Shown: positions 42,661 to 50,848 of the stretch, one piece after another
Layout of the letters: every line of letters begins with the position of its first letter
How positions within the stretch are numbered: position 1 is the first letter of the stretch
NCBI GenBank assembly: GCA_023433275.1
Contig: JAEZDN010000150.1
Location: 1 to 52,136, forward strand
Length of the DNA: 52,136 nt
Direction of reading: 5' to 3'
From: Verrucomicrobiota bacterium
GTDB taxonomy: Bacteria; Verrucomicrobiota; Verrucomicrobiia; Opitutales; Opitutaceae
The notes under the pieces: model-generated
What the model was told of the DNA's origin: nothing
The model's input: the letters and a program-made list of their open reading frames with translations, nothing else
The model's database searches: none
Program-made: the position numbers and the translations under genes

Positions 42661-44079
42661 ATGAAACCTTTCATTCACGACGACTTCCTCCTGCACACCG
42701 ACGCGGCGCGCGATCTCTACCACAGCTTCGCGAAGAACGAGCCGATCTACGACTACCACTGTCACTTGCCGCACGCGCAGATCCTGGAGAACAAGTCCTT
42801 CGCCGACCTCGCGGAGATCTGGCTCGGCGGCGATCACTACAAGTGGCGGGCCATGCGCTCGAACGGCGTGGACGAGCGCTTCTGCACCGGCAACGCCACC
42901 CCGCGCGAGAAGTTCGACGCCTGGTGCGCCACCGTGCCGCACACCCTGCGCAATCCGCTCTATCACTGGTCCCACCTCGAGCTGGCGCGTTACTTCGGCA
43001 TCACCGACATCATCAGCCCGGCGTCGGCCGACAAGATCTGGCAGGAGGCCAACGCCCGGCTGGCCGGCCTGCGCGTGCATGACATCCTTGCCGCCAACAA
43101 GGTCGCCGCGATCTGCACCACCGACGATCCCGCGGACCCACTCGCCCAGCACGAGCAAATCAACCGCTCGGGCATCAAGACCCGCGTGTACCCGACCTTC
43201 CGGCCCGACCGCGCGTTTCTCGTCGACAAGCCGGAGGCGTACAGCGCCTGGCTCGAGAAGCTCGCAGCGTCATCCGGCATGGCCGTGAAGTCCTTTGACG
43301 ACTTCCTCGCCGCGCTCGAAAAGCGCCATGCCGATTTTCACACGGTTGGCGGGCGCCTGTCCGACCACGGCATGGAGAGCTGCTACGCCGAGCCCTGCAC
43401 CGCCGCCGAGGCGAAGACGATCTTCGACGCCGCCCGCGCGGGCCGGGCGGCCAATGCGACTGATTACGCGAAGTTCGCGTCGTTCCTCATGATCGAGCTT
43501 GGCCGTTGGGACGCCAAGCGCGGGTGGACCAAGCAGCTCCACCTCGGCGCCCTCCGCAACAACAACACCCGCCTGCTCACCAAGCTCGGCCCCGACACCG
43601 GTTTCGATTCGATCGGCGATTTCCCGCAGGCGCGCGCGCTCAGTGCGTACCTCAACGCCCTGGACTCGACCGGTGAACTGCCGCGGACCGTGCTCTATAA
43701 CCTCAATCCCGCGGACAATTACGTCCTTGGCACGATGATCGGCAATTTCCAGGACGGTTCCGTGGCGGGCAAAATGCAGTTCGGCTCCGGCTGGTGGTTC
43801 CTCGACCAGAAGGAAGCGATGGAATGGCAGATCAACGCCCTCTCGAATCTCGGCTTGCTGAGCCGGTTTGTGGGGATGCTCACGGACTCACGCAGTTTCC
43901 TCAGCTACCCGCGTCACGAGTATTTCCGCCGGACGCTCTGCAACCTGCTCGGCAACGACATGGAGCGCGGAGAAATTCCGAAAGACCGCGCCCTCGTTGG
44001 CAGCATGGTGAAGAACATCTGCTTCGCCAACGCCCGCGACTATTTCCGCCTCGAACTCGATCCGGTGTACGCAAAGTAG
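42661..44079 (+). CDS. uxaC: Glucuronate/galacturonate isomerase
   Basis: 472 residues, normal family length. Amidohydrolase-like fold with the metal-binding YDYHCHLP (His33, His35) near the start and EIWLGGDHYKWRAMRSNGVDE, typical of UxaC. It interconverts galacturonate and tagaturonate, and glucuronate and fructuronate, the first cytoplasmic step of the route. Last gene of the plus-strand locus. No T-rich terminator hairpin is evident before the repeat region that follows. Confidence 0.96.
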   Translation: MKPFIHDDFLLHTDAARDLYHSFAKNEPIYDYHCHLPHAQILENKSFADLAEIWLGGDHYKWRAMRSNGVDERFCTGNATPREKFDAWCATVPHTLRNPLYHWSHLELARYFGITDIISPASADKIWQEANARLAGLRVHDILAANKVAAICTTDDPADPLAQHEQINRSGIKTRVYPTFRPDRAFLVDKPEAYSAWLEKLAASSGMAVKSFDDFLAALEKRHADFHTVGGRLSDHGMESCYAEPCTAAEAKTIFDAARAGRAANATDYAKFASFLMIELGRWDAKRGWTKQLHLGALRNNNTRLLTKLGPDTGFDSIGDFPQARALSAYLNALDSTGELPRTVLYNLNPADNYVLGTMIGNFQDGSVAGKMQFGSGWWFLDQKEAMEWQINALSNLGLLSRFVGMLTDSRSFLSYPRHEYFRRTLCNLLGNDMERGEIPKDRALVGSMVKNICFANARDYFRLELDPVYAK

Positions 44080-44169
44080 GTTGTTCCCAAGGTGGGGCGG
44101 TCCTTGATTCGCCTTGGATTGGGCCCGTCGGACGCACGAATTCCGTGGGCGGCCGTCCCGATCTGAACC

Positions 44170-44424
44170 TGAGCCGGAACGATGTAGTTGCAGCTCGATT
44201 CCACCGCGTGCGCGGAACTGTTCCGTTGTAGGGGCATGGCTCGTCCACGCCCACGGTTCCCGTAGAAAGGGCGCCTTCGTCCACGCCTATGGTTCCCGTA
44301 GCAAAGGACGCCTTCGTCCACGCCCTTGGTTCCCGCAGCGAGGAAAGGGCGCGGTCAACTGGTACCCTTGTCTTCGGTCCAAACATCAAGCCGCGCCCCT
44401 GCATCCGACTGCCAGTTTCCGGCT
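44170..44424. repeat. Long dispersed repeat, copy 3 of 3, expanded
   Basis: Ends GAGCCGGAAC and TTTCCGGCTT match the other copies. Relative to copy 2, the block CGTCCACGCC..GGTTCCCGTAG is present three times, and about 31 bases (CTGGTACCCTTGTC...) interrupt the GGGCGCGGTCAAGCCGCGCCC hairpin. The element thus grew by about 100 bases. Confidence 0.8.
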
Positions 44425-44508
44425 TGGGGCGGGATACTGATCCCGCCTCCCGGTAGGCACCGCCATTCACCGGCGTCTCCGCTGCTCGGCTCCCGGACCG
44501 TTCCAATG

Positions 44509-44581
44509 GTTCGTATTACGAACATTCGCCTCCACGCCCCTCGAGAAGTGATCAGCCCAATGTTCGTAATACGAACATTGG
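44509..44581. repeat. Palindrome pair 1 (TTCGTAWTACGAA)
   Basis: GTTCGTATTACGAAC (44509-44523) and the 25-base palindrome around TGTTCGTAATACGAACA (44557-44581). The spacer begins CATTCGCCTC and ends GATCAGC. The same arrangement recurs at 44804-44881. Confidence 0.9.
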
Positions 44582-44803
44582 CCGCGGCCACGCGTAGGAC
44601 GATCCCACGGCGGTCCGCCGACAACCGGTGTGTCCGCGTCACGGCATGGGGTCGGTGAGACGACGTGGTGGGGGAATGAGCGTGGGAATTGCTGCGCCCC
44701 GCGGCGGTCTCCTCCGACGGCGAAATTCGCGGCTTCCACCATGCCATACCAGAGGGGCGTGGTTCGCCCCGTCTCCGCTTCCCCTGCGTTCTTCACATCC
44801 CCC

Positions 44804-44881
44804 AATGTTCGTAATACGAACATTCGCCTCGGCCTTCCTGAAGATGCTCAGCCCAATGTTCGTATTACGAACATTGGGCTG
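44804..44881. repeat. Palindrome pair 2 (TTCGTAWTACGAA)
   Basis: A 21-base palindrome (44804-44824) and a 33-base perfect palindrome (44849-44881, core TGTTCGTATTACGAACA). The spacer again begins CATTCGCCTC and ends GCTCAGCCCAA. The centre base is A in the first and T in the second. Confidence 0.92.
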
Positions 44882-44972
44882 GGGCGGGGCGGCCCCGGCC
44901 GATCGAGGGCGACCAGCGGGCAGGCGACGATCGTCCGAATGAGTCCGGTTCAGGACTTGACGCGGTTCTGTA

Positions 44973-44990
44973 GTTAACCAAATGGTTAAC
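44973..44990. promoter_or_regulatory. ArsR-type operator before the regulator gene
   Basis: GTTAACCAAATGGTTAAC is a perfect dyad with 8-base arms. It lies 10 bases before the start codon of the ArsR gene, where binding would block transcription or initiation. Autoregulation is inferred from its position. Confidence 0.7.
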
Positions 44991-45000
44991 CACAAAACGC

Positions 45001-45381
45001 ATGTCGCCCGATCGCCTCAGCGCCGTTTTTGCCGCCCTGGCCGATCCCACGCGGCGGGAGATTTTATCGCAGTTGTCGCGCGGCGTGCGCTCGGTGACGG
45101 AGCTGGCCGAGCCGCACGACATGAGCCTGCCAGCGATCTCAAAGCACCTGCGCGTGCTCGAGCGGAGCGGCCTGATCATGCGCGGACGCGACGCCCAGTG
45201 GCGGCCATGCCGCATCCAGGCGGCGCCGCTGAAGGAGGCCGTGGATTGGATCGGCCAGTACAAGGCCCATTGGGAGGAGCGGCTCGATCGCCTCGACGCC
45301 TACCTGCAGGAATTGCAGGCAAGACCTGTCGCTCCCGCCCGGCCGGCCCTGCGCGTAAAGAGGAAAGCCCGTGTGCGCTGA
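45001..45381 (+). CDS. ArsR-family transcriptional regulator
   Basis: 126 residues, winged helix-turn-helix: FAALADPTRREILSQLSRGVRSVTELAEPHDMSLPAISKHLRVLERSGLI, the common ArsR block. No cysteine metal-sensor motif is visible, so it is of the kind paired with AHSA1/SRPBCC proteins rather than metal resistance. The start is ATG 45001. It overlaps the next gene by 11 bases and is preceded by a GTTAACC dyad. Confidence 0.92.
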   Translation: MSPDRLSAVFAALADPTRREILSQLSRGVRSVTELAEPHDMSLPAISKHLRVLERSGLIMRGRDAQWRPCRIQAAPLKEAVDWIGQYKAHWEERLDRLDAYLQELQARPVAPARPALRVKRKARVR

Positions 45382-45838
45382 GCTCATCCCGGAACTGGTC
45401 AACCACCGCGAATTCGCGGCCTCGCGCGAGCGCGTGTTCGCCGCCTGCAGCGATCCGGCGCAACTGGCGCAATGGTGGGGCCCTCACGGGTTCACCAACA
45501 CGTTTCATCGGTTCGAGTTTCAGCCGGATGGGGCGTGGCGATTCACCCTGCGCGGGCCGGACGGCGCCGCCTACGAGATGGATCACCGGTTCATGGAGAT
45601 CGTCGCGCCGGAGCGGGTGGTGGTGCGCCATATCCAGGCGGGCCATGACTTCACGCTCGAAATGCACTTCGAAGCCCGGGGTGACCGGACCGCGCTGACC
45701 TGGCGGATGCGCTTCGACGATCCGGCCGAGACCGAAAGGCTTCGCGCCTTCATCCTGCCGGCCAACGAGCAGAATTTCGACCGGCTCGAGGCGCTCCTAT
45801 CCGCGCCGCTGTCCGAAACCGGGCAACCCGTTCGTTGA
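45371..45838 (+). CDS. AHSA1/SRPBCC-domain protein
   Basis: 155 residues. One START-like SRPBCC domain: EFAASRERVFAACSDPAQLAQWWGPHGFTNTF and EPERVVVRHIQAGHDFTLEMHFEA-like strands. The family binds small hydrophobic ligands; its reaction here is unknown. It starts at GTG 45371 inside the ArsR gene and is followed after 18 bases by a two-domain relative. Together they form a common ArsR-AHSA1 module. Confidence 0.88.
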   Translation: MCAELIPELVNHREFAASRERVFAACSDPAQLAQWWGPHGFTNTFHRFEFQPDGAWRFTLRGPDGAAYEMDHRFMEIVAPERVVVRHIQAGHDFTLEMHFEARGDRTALTWRMRFDDPAETERLRAFILPANEQNFDRLEALLSAPLSETGQPVR

Positions 45839-45856
45839 ATCAATCAAAGCCCCACC

Positions 45857-46846
45857 ATGTCTGATTCACCTCTCCCGTCCGATACCGAGATCGTCATTTC
45901 CCGCGTCCTGCATGCCCCGCGCGAACTGGTTTGGGAGGCCTGGACCAACCCGGAGCACGTCGTCCACTGGTGGGGCCCGCGCGGATTCACGAACACCACC
46001 AAGCGGCACGAGTTCCGCGTCGGTGGCTACTGGGAGCACACGATGCACGGGCCCGACGGCACGAATTATCCCAACAAGGCCCGGTTTCTCGAGATCGTGC
46101 CGCAGGAGCGCATCACCTTCCTGCTTGGGGCCGGCAGCGATCTGGACGACGACGAGCCACGCGGCGCGACGTTTCGCGCGACGTGGACTTTTGAAACCGT
46201 CGACGGCGACAAGACCCGCCTGACCGGTCGCATGGTATTTCCCTCGAAGGAGGCCCGCGATCGCGTGGTTCGCGACTACGGTGCGATTGAGGGCGGCAGG
46301 CAGACCCTCGAGCGTGCGGCCGAGTACACGGCCGGAATGGTCACGACGCCCTTCGTCATTACGCGCGAGTTCGCGGCCCCGCGCGAGCTGGTGTGGCGGG
46401 CGTGGACCGAACGTGACTGTTTCGTGCAATGGTGGGGTCCGAAGGGTTTCAAGATGGGGCTGGCGACCATGGATCTCCGGCCGGGTGGCATGACGCACTA
46501 CAGCATGCAGTCGCCGGACGGGAAGCTGATATGGGGTCGCGCGATCTATCGCGAGATCGTCCCCCCGTTGAAGCTCGTCTGGTTAAATTCGTTTTCCGAT
46601 GAAGCCGGCGGCATCACGCCGCATCCGTTCTCCACGGACCCCTGGCCGCTGCAAATGTTGACGACGGTAACGCTGACGGAGCAGGGGGCAAAGACGCTCG
46701 TGACTATCACCTGGGTGCCCTTTGACGCGACCGCCGCGGAGCGCGCGACCTTTGATGCGGGTCGGGGCAGCATGACCATGGGTTGGACCGGCACCCTCGA
46801 CCAACTCACCGCGTACCTTTCCCCCAAACCCAATCCCAACCCCTGA
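45857..46846 (+). CDS. Two-domain AHSA1/SRPBCC protein
   Basis: 329 residues in two AHSA1 domains. Domain 1 (about 10-165) has HAPRELVWEAWTNPEHVVHWWGPRGFTNTTKRHEF. Domain 2 (about 172-322) has AAPRELVWRAWTERDCFVQWWGPKGFKM. Each begins with the WWGP motif of the family. The first domain is close to the upstream single-domain protein, suggesting duplication and fusion. Its ligand is unknown. It is followed after 5 bases by the DoxX-like gene. Confidence 0.9.
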   Translation: MSDSPLPSDTEIVISRVLHAPRELVWEAWTNPEHVVHWWGPRGFTNTTKRHEFRVGGYWEHTMHGPDGTNYPNKARFLEIVPQERITFLLGAGSDLDDDEPRGATFRATWTFETVDGDKTRLTGRMVFPSKEARDRVVRDYGAIEGGRQTLERAAEYTAGMVTTPFVITREFAAPRELVWRAWTERDCFVQWWGPKGFKMGLATMDLRPGGMTHYSMQSPDGKLIWGRAIYREIVPPLKLVWLNSFSDEAGGITPHPFSTDPWPLQMLTTVTLTEQGAKTLVTITWVPFDATAAERATFDAGRGSMTMGWTGTLDQLTAYLSPKPNPNP

Positions 46847-46851
46847 TCCCC

Positions 46852-47241
46852 ATGTCCTCCACGCCTCCCGTTTCCAAAGCTGCCTTCTGGACCAGCGTCG
46901 CCCTCAGCGTTCCTCCGGTCGCCATGCTCCTGATGAGCGGTGTCATGAAGATCATGCAAACGCCGCAAGTCGTCGAAGGCTTTTCGAAATGGCCCGCGGG
47001 CAGCGCGGTCGCGATCGGAAGCCTCGAAGTTGCCTGCACGGTCATTTACCTGATTCCCCGCACCGCGGTGCTGGGCGCCATCCTGCTCGCCGCGTACCTG
47101 GGCGGCGCCGTGGCTGTAACGGCGCAAATGGGGATAGGCGCCGCCGGTTGGTGGATGCCGGTCGCGTTCGGGGTATTGCTCTGGGCGGCGCTGTGGTTGC
47201 GCGACGGGCGCATCCGCGCGCTGATTCCGTTGCGGGGTTGA
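46852..47241 (+). CDS. DoxX-like membrane protein
   Basis: 129 residues with four hydrophobic segments (SVPPVAMLLMSGVMKIM, GSAVAIGSLEVACTVIYLIP, AVLGAILLAAYLGGAVAVTAQM, WWMPVAFGVLLWAALWL). GSLEVACTVIYLIPRTAVLGAILLAAYLGGAV is the DoxX-like core. Often found beside AHSA1 and ArsR genes. Last gene of this module. Confidence 0.85.
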   Translation: MSSTPPVSKAAFWTSVALSVPPVAMLLMSGVMKIMQTPQVVEGFSKWPAGSAVAIGSLEVACTVIYLIPRTAVLGAILLAAYLGGAVAVTAQMGIGAAGWWMPVAFGVLLWAALWLRDGRIRALIPLRG

Positions 47242-47301
47242 GCCTGGCCAACGAGGAAAGTCGATTTCGTCGGGCGCAGTCTTGCTCCGCGCTTGGGATA
47301 A

Positions 47302-47362
47302 TGGAGCCGGGGCGCCCCTGGCTCCGGGGGTGAAGAACCGGCCCGAGGGCGGGCCGGCTCCA
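47302..47362. repeat. TGGAGCC-type palindromic element, intergenic
   Basis: Outer arms TGGAGCCGG and CCGGCTCCA are perfect. GGGGCGCCCC is an inner palindrome. Related to 50732-50791 and, on 17 bases, to the repeat inside the J-domain-like gene. Confidence 0.8.
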
Positions 47363-47526
47363 GTGAGGCAAGGGCGCACTCAGGACAGTTTGAATCCGAT
47401 CCGCGCTCCGTCGATTCGCGCCCTCGCCCGGCTGCGCATGGGAGCAAGCGCATGATTTCAGCCGGACCGGGCGTTGCATTTCCCGGCGCGTTGGCCAAGG
47501 TGTCGCTTTCAACCCCCAATCCCCGC

Positions 47527-48297
47527 ATGAAATCCCTTCGGATCCTCGCCCTCACCGCATTCAGCCTGGCCGCCGGCCTCGCCGCCCAAGCGGAGCAATT
47601 CAAAGTCCTGCTCTTCACCAAGACCGCGGGCTGGCACCACGATTCCATCAACGCGGGCGTCACGGCCATCCAGGAGCTGGGGCAGTTGCACGATTTCGAG
47701 GTGTTCTGGACCGCCGATGCGGGCCGCGTGTTCAAGGACGCCGAGCTGGCGAAGTACAAGGCGGTGATTTTCCTCTGCACGACGGGCGACGCCCTGGACA
47801 ACGAGCAACAGGCGGCGTTCGAGCGCTACATCAGGAAGGGTGGCGGGTTCGTCGGCATTCACAGCGCCTCGGACACCGAGTACGACTGGCCCTGGTATCG
47901 GAAGATGGTGGGTTACATGTTTCACATCCATCCTGCCGTGCAGACGGCGACGGTGAAGGTGCTCGATCCGAATTTCCCCGGCATGGATCGTTTCGCCAAG
48001 CGCTTCCTCTTCACCGAGGAGTGGTACGAGTTTGGCGCCCCCGAGGGCGGCGAGCTGAAGTTCCTGCTTTCAGTCGACGAGAAGACCTACAAGCCGTACG
48101 CCAAGTGGGGCCCGAAGGAAGGCAAGGGCATGGGCGACGTTCACCCGGTCAGCTGGTACCACGAGTATGACGGCGGCCGTGCGTTCTACACCGCATTTGG
48201 CCACCTGCCGGCAACCTATCGCGACCAGAATTTCATGCACCACATCTATGGCGGCATCTACTGGGCGGCGACGGGCAACGGGTTCACGGCGGAGTGA
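47527..48297 (+). CDS. Secreted ThuA-like protein 2
   Basis: 256 residues, signal peptide MKSLRILALTAFSLAAGLAA. ThuA-like domain: VLLFTKTAGWHHDSINAGVTAIQ, YKAVIFLCTTGDALDNEQQAAFERYIRKGGGFVGIHSASDTEYDWPWY and GRAFYTAFGHLPATY. It is closer to the standard family than the protein at 6809-7735. The next gene follows at once, and a possible GTG start would overlap its stop (GTGA), so both may act together on an exported substrate. Confidence 0.9.
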   Translation: MKSLRILALTAFSLAAGLAAQAEQFKVLLFTKTAGWHHDSINAGVTAIQELGQLHDFEVFWTADAGRVFKDAELAKYKAVIFLCTTGDALDNEQQAAFERYIRKGGGFVGIHSASDTEYDWPWYRKMVGYMFHIHPAVQTATVKVLDPNFPGMDRFAKRFLFTEEWYEFGAPEGGELKFLLSVDEKTYKPYAKWGPKEGKGMGDVHPVSWYHEYDGGRAFYTAFGHLPATYRDQNFMHHIYGGIYWAATGNGFTAE

Positions 48298-48368
48298 GCC
48301 GCCAGATGATTCGCTTCCACCCCGCTTTCCCGCGCGCGAGCCGCCTGGCGCGCCCGGCCCCCGGTTTG

Positions 48369-50009
48369 ATGACACGTCCGCTCTGCCTCCTCCTGCTGGT
48401 GGCGGGTCTGGGCCCGCTCGGCGCAGAGGAGCGGCCGGTGCCACGCCTCGCCGTGGTCGTGTCCGTGGATCAGATGCGCGGGGATTACCTGAAGCGGTTC
48501 GGCCCGTATTTTGGCGCCGACGGATTCAATCGTCTCGTCCGGGAAGGCGCGGATTTCCAAAATTGTCATTACAACCACGCGTTCACGATCACCGCGCCGG
48601 GGCACGCCACGATCCTGAGTGGCGTGAACCCGTCCGCGCATGGAATCATCGGCAATGACTGGCGCGACCCGGCGAGTTTCGTCGGGGTAAACGCAGTGCA
48701 GGACGTCGACTCCCCGCTGGTGGGAGTCGCGCCGCGCGGGCCCAATGCCGCGCAGACGGGTCGCTCCCCGCGCAATTTCCTGGGCACCACGGTCGGCGAC
48801 CGGCTGAAGGAGCGTTATGGCGCCGCGGCGAAGGTTTTCGGCGTCGCGGACAAGGACCGTTCCGCGATCCTGATGGCTGGAGCCAAAGCCGACGGGGCCT
48901 ACTGGAGCGTGGACGGGAAGTTTGTCACCTCCACCTACTATCACCGCGAGTTGCCCGCCTGGGTGCAGGAATTCAACGCGGCCAACCCGCCGGAAGGATA
49001 TTTCGGCCGCGTCTGGGAACGTCTGCGGGAAGTCGAAATCTACGACACGGTGCAGGGCCCGGACGACGCCACGGGCGAATATTCCGGGCAGGGCCTGACG
49101 CGGACTTTTCCAAAGCGGATCGACGGCGGCAAGCCGGAGCCCTCGAATGGATTTCTTTGGACGCTCGAACTCTCGCCCTGGGGCAACGAACTCGTCGCGG
49201 GACTGGCGATGCGCCTGATTGAATCCGAGGGTCTCGGCATCGATGACACGCCGGACCTGCTTTGTGTGGGTTTCTCGCAGACGGATCGCATCGGCCACAG
49301 TTACGGGCCCGACAGCCATGAGGTGATGGACAGCTTTCTTCGTCTAGACCAGGTGCTGGCGGAGTTTCTCCGCTACCTGGACCAGCGGGTCGGCCGGGAC
49401 CATTATGTGCTGGTGCTGACGGCGGATCATGGGGTCGGCCCCATCCCGGAGCAGACCATCGAAAAGCGCGGCGCGGACGCGGCCGGCCGGATCAGTGGTT
49501 CAAAACTCGAGGCCCATGTGAGCGGCGCGTTGGCGGCGGCGTTTGGCCCGGCCCCGGAGGGGCAGTATTGGGCGCTGCGCGATGGTTCGGGTTATCGCCT
49601 CAATTCCACGGTGGTGAAACATGCGGGCGCGGATCCGGCAAAGGTGCGCGCCGTCCTGCGCGACGCGCTCGCGACATTCCCGGGCATTGCCGATGTCTGG
49701 ACGCGTGATCAATTGCTGGGCGAGGGCGCCTTGGGTGGTTACGGCGAACGCATGCGTCTCAGCTATAACGCCACGCGCAGTCCGGATGTGGTGTTTCTGA
49801 TCCAGCCATTCTGGCTCGCCGGGACCACCACGGCCAACCACGGCACGCCGTACGACTACGACAGCCACGTGCCCCAGGTATGGGTGGGCGGCGGGTTCCA
49901 GGCCGGGGCGCGCGCGGAGCGCGTGGCGGTGGAGGATTTGGCGCCGACGCTTGCGGGTTTGCTCGGGGTCGAGCTTCCGCCGGAAGCGAAGGGCCGGAGA
50001 CTCTTTTGA
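48369..50009 (+). CDS. Secreted alkaline-phosphatase-superfamily protein (PafA-like)
   Basis: 546 residues. Signal peptide RPLCLLLLVAGLGPLGA. Metal and nucleophile motifs of the superfamily are VVVSVDQMRGDY (Asp34), AFTITAPGHATILSG with candidate nucleophile Thr75, GNDW, VGFSQTDRIGHSYGPDSHE, and TADHGV. This pattern fits PafA-type phosphatases or phosphodiesterases. Starts at 48294 (GTG overlapping the ThuA stop) or 48306 are possible; the signal peptide favours 48369. Confidence 0.88.
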   Translation: MTRPLCLLLLVAGLGPLGAEERPVPRLAVVVSVDQMRGDYLKRFGPYFGADGFNRLVREGADFQNCHYNHAFTITAPGHATILSGVNPSAHGIIGNDWRDPASFVGVNAVQDVDSPLVGVAPRGPNAAQTGRSPRNFLGTTVGDRLKERYGAAAKVFGVADKDRSAILMAGAKADGAYWSVDGKFVTSTYYHRELPAWVQEFNAANPPEGYFGRVWERLREVEIYDTVQGPDDATGEYSGQGLTRTFPKRIDGGKPEPSNGFLWTLELSPWGNELVAGLAMRLIESEGLGIDDTPDLLCVGFSQTDRIGHSYGPDSHEVMDSFLRLDQVLAEFLRYLDQRVGRDHYVLVLTADHGVGPIPEQTIEKRGADAAGRISGSKLEAHVSGALAAAFGPAPEGQYWALRDGSGYRLNSTVVKHAGADPAKVRAVLRDALATFPGIADVWTRDQLLGEGALGGYGERMRLSYNATRSPDVVFLIQPFWLAGTTTANHGTPYDYDSHVPQVWVGGGFQAGARAERVAVEDLAPTLAGLLGVELPPEAKGRRLF

Positions 50010-50079
50010 GCGGAGCGGGATCATCGCGGACCGATGAGGCTGGCTTTGCCTTTTCGTGCGCCCCGCCCACGCTCCCTTC

Positions 50080-50688
50080 ATGACCCTCGATTTCGAGACC
50101 CTTGCCCAGCGCGAAGCCTACGGGTGGATGATCAGTGCCATCACCCCGCGTCCCATCGCCTGGGTTTCCACCATCTCCGCCGCGGGCGTGACGAACCTCG
50201 CGCCATTTTCCTTCTTCCAGGGCGTGTGCTCGAAACCGCCCACGCTGATGTTCAGCGGCGCGATCAACCGCCACGGGGTCAAGAAGGACAGCGTGATCAA
50301 CGTCGGCCAGGTGCCCGAGTTTGTCGTGAACATCGTGCCGTTCTCCCTGGCGGAGCCCATGAATCTCACCGCCACGCCCCTGCCGCATGGCGAGAGCGAG
50401 TTTGAGCGATTTGGCATTGCCAGCGCGCCGTCGCTCAAGGTCCGCCCGCCGCGCGTGGCGGATGCCCCCGTGGCGTTCGAGTGCCGGCTCGATCGCATCG
50501 TGGATTTTGGGGAAGGCGCGCTGGGCTCGAACGTGGTGTTCGGCACGATCGTTTGCGCGCATGTGTCCGACGCGGTGATCGGCGCCGACGGCCAGATCGA
50601 TCCCGCGAAGCTGGACACGATCGGCCGCATGGGCGGGGATAATTACGTGCGCACGCGGGATGTGTTCACGGTCGCTCGCCCGCGTTGA
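50080..50688 (+). CDS. Flavin reductase-like FMN-binding protein
   Basis: 202 residues of the DIM6/NTAB flavin-reductase-like split-barrel. Visible blocks are YGWMISAITPRPIAWVSTISAAGVTNLAPFSFFQGVCSKPPTLMFS and a VVNIVP strand, with DTIGRMGGDNYVRT near the end. Such proteins bind FMN and may act as reductase partners. The substrate is unknown. The fold begins at ATG 50080; a GTG at 50056 would add 8 residues. Confidence 0.9.
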   Translation: MTLDFETLAQREAYGWMISAITPRPIAWVSTISAAGVTNLAPFSFFQGVCSKPPTLMFSGAINRHGVKKDSVINVGQVPEFVVNIVPFSLAEPMNLTATPLPHGESEFERFGIASAPSLKVRPPRVADAPVAFECRLDRIVDFGEGALGSNVVFGTIVCAHVSDAVIGADGQIDPAKLDTIGRMGGDNYVRTRDVFTVARPR

Positions 50689-50731
50689 TCGGTTGATGGT
50701 GGGGGGCAGGCTTGCCGCGTCGTTGCCATTC

Positions 50732-50791
50732 TGGAGCCGGCCCGCCCACGGGCCGGTTTCGTGATCCCCGGGACGAGGGCGCCCGGCTCCA
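50732..50791. repeat. TGGAGCC-type palindromic element, intergenic
   Basis: Outer arms TGGAGCCGG and CCGGCTCCA are perfect, and GGCCCG-CCCA-CGGGCC is an inner hairpin. It lies between two convergent genes and could slow transcription from either side. Confidence 0.8.
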
Positions 50792-50848
50792 TTTGATGCC
50801 GGCTTCGGCCTGACCGGGGCCAGTCAGATGGCGGCCCGGCCGTGCGGC

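Larger units (their letters stand above)
44080..45000. other. 921-base gene-free, repeat-rich gap
   Basis: No gene supported. It holds the expanded copy 3 of the long dispersed repeat (44170-44424), two paired 19-33-base palindromes (44509-44581 and 44804-44881) and the operator before the ArsR gene (44973-44990). The sequence between 44582 and 44803 has no clear repeat, hairpin or open frame with normal codon use. Confidence 0.6.

Noticed and set aside
44509..44881. Paired palindromes as a CRISPR or as LexA boxes
   Set aside because: Only four units occur in two pairs without unique spacers. The LexA idea fails because no SOS gene is near and the spacer is seven bases.
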